Positions 1 to 6,300 of a stretch of 8,088 bases of DNA are shown here, piece by piece (within the stretch, counting starts at the first letter, position 1; each line of letters begins with the position of its first letter). Origin of the DNA: JBAXGE01 sp044344145. GTDB lineage: Bacteria > Planctomycetota > Phycisphaerae > WQYP01. Position numbers and translations under genes: made by a program. The notes under the pieces are model-generated. The model saw only the letters and a program-made list of their open reading frames with translations, had not been told where the DNA came from and made no database searches. Where the stretch lies: NCBI GenBank assembly GCA_044344145.1, contig JBIJDM010000130.1:1-8088 (forward strand), read 5' to 3'.

Positions 1-1031
1 CGGTGGATGATGGGCTGTTGGTGCAGACTCATGCCCAACGGGTGGAATTGCATCTGCATGGATCTTTGACCATCGCCAATAACCTGAAAGATGCGTGTAT
101 CCGTATGGGGGTAGTCTGGAATGACGATAGCGCGGTCTGGTGGCAGGGAACACAGGGTTCACCGCTGGCAGATGATGTGGCCACGGCGCTGAGTCAACCG
201 CATAGTGTCGCGGCGTTACCTTTGTTTACCGGACAATTACAGCATGGTGGTGTGGCCGCGTGGGCACGCGGGCAATTACAGGCTTTGGCGGCGGGACGGC
301 CGTTTTGGAAAATGCAGGGAGATGCCCAATGGTTGCGGTTGCGCAGCGGGGAATTGGCACGTTTGACCACACAACCTGCCCGGCTGGTATTGCTGGGCGC
401 GCCTAATGCGGGTAAGTCCACGCTGGCCAATATGTTGACCGGCCGGCCGATGGCGATTACCAGTCCGCACGCGGGGACCACACGCGACTGGTTGCAGCAT
501 CCCGTCCTGCTCATGGCGAAAAATGCTGCCTGGCGGGTGGACGCGGAACTGGTGGATACCGCCGGGGTGCGGGTGACCACCGATGAACTGGAAGCTTCGG
601 CGATTGCCCGTACCCATGAGCAACAAACCCGCGCGGATTGCGTGCTGGTGGTATTGGATGCCGGGGAGGCTTGTCCTGAAGCCTTCACCGAGTTATTCAC
701 GCAGCAGGCCAATGAAATATGGACCGCACGGCCCGCGCTGGTGTGTGTGGTGAATAAAATTGATACCCATCCGGTGCCGGCGTGGACGCAGGCGTTCCCG
801 GGGCCGGTCGTGGCGGTGAGTGCCACCTTGGGTACGGGTATGCAGGCTTTGCATGATACGCTTTTAAGTGTGTTGGGCGTCCCGGAAACCGCAGAAACCG
901 TGGTCTGGTCGCTCGGTCCGCGCCAGCAAGCCCTGCTGGAGGGTATCATTATGGCAGCGACACTGGAAACCGCCCGGCCGCTCCTGATAGAATTGGCCGC
1001 TTGGGATCAACCATACGAGGCTACGTTATGA
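1..1031 (+). CDS. MnmE/TrmE-like GTPase, divergent, 5'-truncated by the window edge
   Basis: The reading frame is open to the left edge. A GTG at position 3 is the first possible start, but it falls inside a folate-domain-like segment, so the true start is probably outside the window. Numbering from that GTG (342 residues), VELHLHG near 14-20 resembles the VEI-H-HG segment of MnmE. The G domain is complete: P-loop GAPNAGKST (132-140), GTTRD (158-162), DTAGVR (185-190), NKID (251-254) and SAT (273-275). GTTRD, DTAGxR and the EASAIARTHEQ...ADCVLVVLD stretch are MnmE-type. MnmE normally binds GTP and, with MnmG, modifies the tRNA wobble uridine using a C-terminal C-x-G-K cysteine. Here only about 45 residues follow the G domain, ending ATL, with no such motif, and the PGEFT..RAF.NGK.DL element is also not recognisable. 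GTP binding is very likely; tRNA modification is doubtful. The stop overlaps the next start (ATGA). Confidence 0.85.
   Translation, partial: VDDGLLVQTHAQRVELHLHGSLTIANNLKDACIRMGVVWNDDSAVWWQGTQGSPLADDVATALSQPHSVAALPLFTGQLQHGGVAAWARGQLQALAAGRPFWKMQGDAQWLRLRSGELARLTTQPARLVLLGAPNAGKSTLANMLTGRPMAITSPHAGTTRDWLQHPVLLMAKNAAWRVDAELVDTAGVRVTTDELEASAIARTHEQQTRADCVLVVLDAGEACPEAFTELFTQQANEIWTARPALVCVVNKIDTHPVPAWTQAFPGPVVAVSATLGTGMQALHDTLLSVLGVPETAETVVWSLGPRQQALLEGIIMAATLETARPLLIELAAWDQPYEATL
1017..1020 (+). promoter_or_regulatory. Ribosome binding site GAGG of the membrane-protein gene
   Basis: GAGG lies 7 nt upstream of the ATG at 1028, inside the last codons of the GTPase gene. It decides the start: an in-frame ATG at 1001 has no comparable motif and would lengthen the overlap. 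With the ATGA stop/start overlap it suggests coupled translation. Confidence 0.6.
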
Positions 1032-2113
1032 CCACCATCTCACTGACGCCCCCGGAAGCCACGATCCCGCTGGCGGAGACCTTCTGGCAAATCACGGTGC
1101 GGCGGATCCGTTATCTGATTCTGATCGTGCTGTGGTGGGGAGTATTAACCGGGCCGTTGGCGGTACTGTTGCAGGCTCCGCCGGGACATTCCGGGTTGCT
1201 GCTCTGGCAGCCGGGCCGGCCGTGGTGGGCTTCGTTGGGGTTGGTGTTATATGGACTCGTGACCGCGATGGTTTCGACGGCGTTACTCCGGGATGATCAT
1301 CCGCACCGGGGGATATTTTGTGCGCTCCTGGCTTTGGGGGTTGCCGCATGGTCCAAAGGGAATATGCAGGCGTCGTTATTGCTGTTAAGCGAACCGGATA
1401 ATTTCGTGCTCAAAGGCCCCATTGACGGGGTTTGGCTGGATGCGCTGGTGTGTTTGTTTATGCTGCTGGTGATGTTCTGGGTTTGTGCGCGGGTGTATGC
1501 GGGCATGGCCCAGCCGAATGCGTGGATCTTACGCCTGATGCCGTGGCTGCCGCGTTTGCGCGGTTTGGCTGGGGCGCGGCCGGTGACGACCTTGGAACTG
1601 GGCTGGGCGTTTCGTGCGGTGGGAACGCGCAGTAAACGCTGGCAGCCCGAGGTATTGGATGCCTTGTTGGTACGGATGGCGCGCGGGCGGGTACGGCGCG
1701 GGGCGCTGGATATTATGGGTTGGCTGGGAGCTTGGGCGATTAGTGCGGCCTTGGGGCTGGTGTTGGCGTATGTGTTGCTGCGTTCCGGCCATAAAGGTCA
1801 GGCGGCCCTGGGTACGTTCTTTGCGTTTCTATTCGCCACGTATTTTGCCCAGCGTTTGCGGCCCGGATGTCCGCTGGTGATTATGGCGACGGTGCCGGTA
1901 ATTCTGGGCTCGGTCGCATGGTATATGACCGGCACTTCGGCGAAGTATCCCGGCGTGGTAACCTGGCCGTTGGCCAATGCCCTGCCAGTGGATTATCTGA
2001 CGTTTGGCGTGGCCGGGGCGATTTGGGGTTATTACACGGCAGTGCATGGTTGGGCTGGACATGTGCTGGAAAAAGGTGTCGGCGAAGACACCCCATCCGA
2101 GCCCACCAATTGA
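1028..2113 (+). CDS. Polytopic membrane protein of unknown function
   Basis: This is a 361-residue protein that I do not recognise. Hydrophobic segments that could be membrane helices lie near residues 28-49, 67-88, 95-109, 135-157, 229-252, 257-274, 281-301 and 321-341, so about eight passes. An Arg-rich, less hydrophobic stretch at 164-228 (LRLMPWLPRLRGL, RSKRW, RMARGRVRRG) separates helices 4 and 5 and by the positive-inside rule is probably cytoplasmic. No signal peptide, ATP-binding motif or metal-binding cluster is visible. The start at 1028 is chosen because it overlaps the upstream stop as ATGA and has GAGG 7 nt before it. Overlap with the MnmE-like GTPase implies co-expression, and possibly that the GTPase works with this membrane protein, but that is inference. 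The next gene (riboflavin) follows after 48 nt on the same strand. Confidence 0.85.
   Translation: MTTISLTPPEATIPLAETFWQITVRRIRYLILIVLWWGVLTGPLAVLLQAPPGHSGLLLWQPGRPWWASLGLVLYGLVTAMVSTALLRDDHPHRGIFCALLALGVAAWSKGNMQASLLLLSEPDNFVLKGPIDGVWLDALVCLFMLLVMFWVCARVYAGMAQPNAWILRLMPWLPRLRGLAGARPVTTLELGWAFRAVGTRSKRWQPEVLDALLVRMARGRVRRGALDIMGWLGAWAISAALGLVLAYVLLRSGHKGQAALGTFFAFLFATYFAQRLRPGCPLVIMATVPVILGSVAWYMTGTSAKYPGVVTWPLANALPVDYLTFGVAGAIWGYYTAVHGWAGHVLEKGVGEDTPSEPTN
2075..2092 (+). other. Small perfect hairpin at the 3' end of the membrane-protein gene
   Basis: GGTGTC (2075-2080) and GACACC (2087-2092) form a perfect 6-bp stem with the hexaloop GGCGAA. It lies within the last codons of the membrane-protein gene and has no following T-run, so it is not an intrinsic terminator. 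A role in mRNA processing or stability is possible but unproven; chance is a real alternative. Confidence 0.3.
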
Positions 2114-2125
2114 GCCTTCAGCAGG

Positions 2126-2145
2126 CCGGGCGCCAAGGGCGCCGG
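2126..2145 (+). other. GC-rich hairpin in the 48-nt gap before ribB
   Basis: GGCGCC (2129-2134) and GGCGCC (2138-2143) can form a 6-bp all-GC stem with the 3-nt loop AAG. It can be extended by two C-G pairs across a bulged G2128. It sits 3 nt upstream of the AGGAG of the next gene. No T-run follows, so it is not a Rho-independent terminator. It may modulate read-through or translation of the riboflavin gene. The gap is far too short for an FMN riboswitch. Confidence 0.4.
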
Positions 2146-2147
2146 GC

Positions 2148-2152
2148 AGGAG
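2148..2152 (+). promoter_or_regulatory. Ribosome binding site AGGAG of ribB
   Basis: AGGAG ends 9 nt before the ATG at 2162 and 15 nt before the in-frame ATG at 2168. The spacing favours 2162 as the start. Confidence 0.65.
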
Positions 2153-2161
2153 CATACGACG

Positions 2162-3313
2162 ATGAGCATGGCCCCAATTCCCGAAGTTCTCGACGCGATC
2201 CGTGCGGGCAAGATGGTTGTGTTGGTGGACGATGAGGAGCGCGAGAACGAGGGTGACCTGGTTTGTGCCGCCCAGTTCATTACGCCGGAAACGGTGAATT
2301 TTATGCTGCGCGAGGCCCGGGGGGTTTTATGCGTGGCGTTGCGGGCGGAAGATTGTGACCGGCTGCAACTGTATCCGCAGGCGATTCATAATACCGCACC
2401 ACTGGGGACGGCGTTTACCGTAACGGTTGATGCGCATCCCCGCCATGGTATTTCTACGGGCGTGTCCGCGTGGGAACGGGCGAAAACGATTCAGGTGCTG
2501 ATTAATCCGCAGTCCACCCCATCGGATTTGTGTCGCCCCGGACACATCAACCCCTTGCGGGCCAAGCCCGGCGGGGTTTTGGAACGCGCCGGCCAGACCG
2601 AAGGGTCGGTGGATTTGTGTCTGCTGGCGGGGGTGATCCCGGCGGGGGTGATTATCGAAATTATGAACGAGGACGGCAGCATGGCCCGCCGGCCGGAACT
2701 GGAAAAGTTCTGCCAGCGCCACGGCCTGCTGATGTGCAGCAATGCCGATTTGATTGAATACCGTTTGCGGCAGGATACGCTGATCCGTCGGCTACGCAGT
2801 ATGCCGGTGCAAACCGAGTATGGCCTGTTCGATATGATCGTCTATGAAACGGTGGGGGATAACCTGCTGCATCTGGCGATGTGTTATGGCGGGGTGGGCG
2901 TGCAGGATGATCGGCATCATGTCGTGGCCCAGCCTGAACCGGTACTGGTACGGATGCATGCGGAGAATCTGGTGGGCGATGTTTTCGGCGGTCAGGGCTT
3001 TACCGGCAGTCGGGAACTACATGAGTCCATGCGCCGGATCACTCAGACGGGTAAAGGGGCGCTGGTCTATTTGCGGCAACCCTCGCGGGGGCTGGCGTTG
3101 CTGGACCGGCTACCGTTGGCCAATGGTGATGCGGCCCAGCCGCCGGTCATGGACCGCCGGGACTTTGGGATCGGGGCGCAAATCCTGCGCGATTTGGGCC
3201 TGACTAAATTGCGGTTACTGACCAATCGCCCCAAAAAATATCTCGGACTGGAAGGTTTTGGCCTGACGGTGGTGGAGCAGATACCGATTACCGGGACGGA
3301 AACCAAGGCTTGA
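2162..3313 (+). CDS. ribB: 3,4-dihydroxy-2-butanone-4-phosphate synthase with a degenerate GTP cyclohydrolase II domain (RibBX-like)
   Basis: At 383 residues it is near RibBA length. The DHBP synthase half (about 1-205) converts ribulose 5-phosphate to the four-carbon riboflavin precursor. It shows DDEERENEGDL (23-33), HGISTG (95-100), RPGHINPL (125-132), GQTEGSVDL (144-152) and EIMNEDGSMAR (166-176). Two positions differ from what I recall as consensus: Asn130 for Phe in RPGH(I)FPL, and Gln145 for the metal-binding His of GHTEA. The second half aligns with GTP cyclohydrolase II. The usual HSECLTGD...RCDCG reads HAENLVGD...GFTGS (266-283), so all three zinc cysteines are gone. QEGRGIGL reads QPSRGLAL, and the segment carrying the catalytic Tyr is about 10 residues shorter and lacks it. 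DRRDFGIGAQILRDLG (331-346) and RLLTNRPKK (351-359) are retained. Riboflavin synthesis would therefore need another RibA. No other rib gene is in view. Confidence 0.9.
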   Translation: MSMAPIPEVLDAIRAGKMVVLVDDEERENEGDLVCAAQFITPETVNFMLREARGVLCVALRAEDCDRLQLYPQAIHNTAPLGTAFTVTVDAHPRHGISTGVSAWERAKTIQVLINPQSTPSDLCRPGHINPLRAKPGGVLERAGQTEGSVDLCLLAGVIPAGVIIEIMNEDGSMARRPELEKFCQRHGLLMCSNADLIEYRLRQDTLIRRLRSMPVQTEYGLFDMIVYETVGDNLLHLAMCYGGVGVQDDRHHVVAQPEPVLVRMHAENLVGDVFGGQGFTGSRELHESMRRITQTGKGALVYLRQPSRGLALLDRLPLANGDAAQPPVMDRRDFGIGAQILRDLGLTKLRLLTNRPKKYLGLEGFGLTVVEQIPITGTETKA

Positions 3314-3341
3314 ACGAGGGGCCCGTGAATACGTAATTTTA

Positions 3342-3359
3342 GGCTGTATCCCCGCAGCC
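3342..3359 (+). other. Weak inverted repeat upstream of the DUF4175-like gene
   Basis: GGCTG (3342-3346) and CAGCC (3355-3359) can pair over an 8-nt loop, with a possible sixth T-G pair. No T-run follows, so it is a poor terminator. It spans the place where a -35 element or operator of the promoter at 3367 would lie, so an operator half-site pair is an alternative reading. Chance is also possible. Confidence 0.25.
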
Positions 3360-3366
3360 ATCTCCG

Positions 3367-3372
3367 TATAAT
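3367..3372 (+). promoter_or_regulatory. Promoter -10 box TATAAT, probably giving a leaderless mRNA
   Basis: A perfect TATAAT lies in the 65-nt gap after ribB. Its last base is 7 nt before the A of the ATG at 3379, the usual distance to a transcription start. Transcription would thus begin at or beside the initiation codon. No Shine-Dalgarno sequence precedes this ATG, unlike the AGGAG, GAGG and GGAGG of its neighbours. The -35 region (around 3344-3349, CTGTAT) matches TTGACA poorly, so activator help or a weak promoter is possible. Confidence 0.55.
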
Positions 3373-3378
3373 ACTGAC

Positions 3379-6300
3379 ATGGTGGAGTTTGCCTCCCAAC
3401 CTCTGATTCACACGCGCCACGCCTTACGGCTGGTGGCGGGCCGCGCTTGGGCGCTGCGCTTGGGGGGGCATCTGCTTTGGTCCGTGTTTGCGGTGGCGGG
3501 GGTTTGGCTGGTTGCTGGGTTGGTGTGGATTTATGCGCCCGCATGGGAACCTTTGCGTTGGACGTTGCGCATTGGGGCGTGGCTTAGTTTGGCTTATCCC
3601 CTGTGGGTTTTGGTCCGGCAACGCCGGGGGCTGGGGTTATTGGCCATTGCCCGGCAGGTAGATGTCCACCAGCCCGAGACGGCGGAACTCTTTTCCACCG
3701 CGTTGCAATGCGCCCGTGAAGATGACAGCACCGCAACGGGGTCGCCGTGGTTGAAGCAACGGGTCTTGGCGCAGGCCGAAGCCGCGTATCAGGAAATCGA
3801 ACCCGCCCGCGTGGTCTCGCTGCGTCCGGTCGCCTGGGCGCTGTTGGGCATGGCACTGATGGCGCTGGTATGGGTGGGCGCGGGCTGGACGGTGGGGCCG
3901 AAATTATTTTCCGGAATCAAACAGGTCTTTTATCCCCAGGCGCTGGGCAGTGTGGAAGTGGTCTTTGTGGCCACAATGGATGGTAAAACCCCCGCGACGG
4001 GCTGGGCCGTGGTGGAGGGCAGCGCCCCGCAGATTCTGGTGCGGGTCCGGCGCGCGGGTAAAGACACGTTTCTTGATGCCGACACGCTGGGCACCATGGA
4101 AGCACATCTGGAAACCAATACCGGGGAAACCTCCAGTCAGCGGTTGGATATCCTCGAACGCAGCGAGGGGACATATCTGCTGCGGCTGTCCTCGTTAAAG
4201 CAGGATGTCTATTTCACGGTGGTGACCGAGGGCCGCGAGGGACGCTATGAGTCCGGGCGTTACAGTCTGGAAATATTGCCCCTGCCGCGGGTGCTGGCCG
4301 CCCAGAGCAAGCTGGAATTCCCCGCCTATACCCAATGGCTGGCGCAGGATTTTCAGGCGACCGATGGGTCGGTCAAAGCTTTGGTGGGCAGTGATGTGAC
4401 GTTGCAGTTTCAAACCAATCAGCCGATATTAAGCCGCAGCCGGATTGTGTTCACGCATGCCGATGGCCATGCCAGTGCGCTGCCGCTCAGTGTGCAGGCG
4501 GAGGGGTGGAATAGTGTCCGTTGGACGCTGCGTGATCAGGTACGTTATCAGGTGGAGTTGTACAGTTCCGAGGAACGCCGCAATTTGCAGGCTTGGCAGG
4601 GGCGGATCGAGGCCGTGCCCGATCTTGCGCCGGTGGCCACGATTGTGCAACCCGCTGGGACGCTGCGGGTCCGGCCTACAGCGCTGATCCCATTACAACT
4701 GGAAGCGCATGACGATATAGGGCTCGTAGGCGCTGAGTTGCGTCTGCAAGCAGAGGCCTGGCAACGGGTCATACCATTGGACCTGCCCGCGGCCACAGCC
4801 CAATGGCAAGTGCCCTACGCACTAGATTTAACCTCCCAACAGCTACGCATTCCAACGCAGATTAAGCGCCTCAGTGTGTGCCTGGCGGTGCGCGATAACC
4901 TGCCCCCGCAGGGACAATGGGGGGTGTCGGCGCCGTTATGGTTGGACTTGGATCCGGCGGCACCGTTGGTGGCGAATCCGGAAGATGCCGTGGCTTTGCA
5001 GGAGCGTCTGGAACCGCTCCAACAAGCCCAGCAGGCATTGGAACAGGCCCAGCAACAACTGCAGGCCACCACCCGCCCCAGTGCCACGATGCCCAATGCG
5101 GATACCGCTTGGCAGGAAGCCCGCAAGAATCTTAACCAAGCCGAAACGGCGTTGGCCCAGGCCCAGCGTCCCAGTCTGGACCCCAAGACCGACCCGGTCA
5201 ATGAGGCCCGGCAACAAACGCAAGCCGCGCAGGAGCAACTCCCACCCCAGCGTCCCGATAAACCACAGGAGGCCGCACAGCGTGCACAGTCGGCCCGGCA
5301 GGCGATCGAAGAGGCGCGGCAGGATATTGCCCAGGCCCAGCAGGCATTGCAGCAGGAAGCGCAGGCCAAAGACCTGGCCCAAAAATTGGAGGCGCTGCAA
5401 CGTCAGGCCGCCAGTACCCAGCCGGGGGCCGATAAAACCGCACCGGCAACTGCACAACAAACGCGCAAAGATATCCAGCAACTGCGCAAGGAACATCCCG
5501 AACTTGATGCCGCGATGCAGCAGCAACAACAAAACCGGCGCAACGAGCAGGCCGAAACGCTGGACCGGATTGCCGCCCAGCAGGAAACCCTGCGTCAGCA
5601 GGCCAAGCAGGCCGCCCAACGCGAGCAACTCGCCAAGAATCCCGAGACGCTGGCCCGACAGCAAGAGGCGCTGAACAAACAGATACAAGCCGCTCAGGGC
5701 AAGCAAGCCCCCACGCCCGGATCGGAAAAGGACGGCGACAAGACCCAGCAAGCATTACCCGAAGCGCTGCGCAAAGGGGAGTTCAAACAGGCGGAAAGTC
5801 GCCAGCAAATGACTGCGGAAAAACTGGAGCAACAAGCCCGGGAACAGGAAGGCAAGAGTCAGCAGGAGGCGCCGGCCCAAGCGCGTATGAAACAGGCCCA
5901 GCGCGAGCAGGAGTCGGTGGACAAAGCCCAGGATACACTCAAGCAGGCCAAGCAGGCTCCCAATCCCGGACAAAGTTCCAATCTCACCCGGCAGGCTGCC
6001 GATGCCACCGAGCGGGCGCTGCGTCAGCAGGAGCAACGCCCCGAGGCGGCCAAGGATGCCACCGCCATGCGGCAGGAACTGCGGGCCGCGCGGCAGGCGT
6101 TGGAACAAGGCGCCACCGAGGAGGCCCGTAAAAAGCTGGAGAGTATGAATCAGCGCATGAATCAAAAAGCCCAGCAGGCCCAACAGGCGGCCCAGCAAAC
6201 TGTCCAACAGGCCCAGCAGGCCCGGGAGCAGGCCAAGGACCTACGGCAATTAGCCCAGCAGCAAGAGGCCCTGCGGGAACTGACCCAGCAGGCGCAGCAA

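Noticed and set aside
194..949. Minus-strand frame of 251 codons opposite the GTPase gene
   Set aside because: Low-complexity Ser/Cys/Ala-rich translation, fully opposite clear GTPase motifs.
2114..2161. FMN riboswitch upstream of ribB
   Set aside because: The 48-nt gap is too short, and only a simple GC hairpin is present.
3342..3366. Rho-independent terminator after ribB
   Set aside because: The 5-bp stem is not followed by a T-run.
4874..5674. Plus-strand open frame of 266 codons in another frame inside the coiled-coil gene
   Set aside because: Arg/Pro-rich composition is a frame shadow of the Gln/Ala repeat; there is no start signal.
4936..5751. Long open frames on the minus strand opposite the coiled coil (also 4815-5369, 5198-5755 and 5755-6207)
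   Set aside because: Their Leu/Gly-rich or Cys/Ala-rich translations are the mirror of CAG/GCC repeats; there is no ribosome binding site or known fold, and the plus-strand protein is clearly real.
5011..6228. CRISPR-like or tandem-repeat array
   Set aside because: The repetition is irregular, has no constant spacer length and keeps an open reading frame; it is coding coiled-coil sequence.
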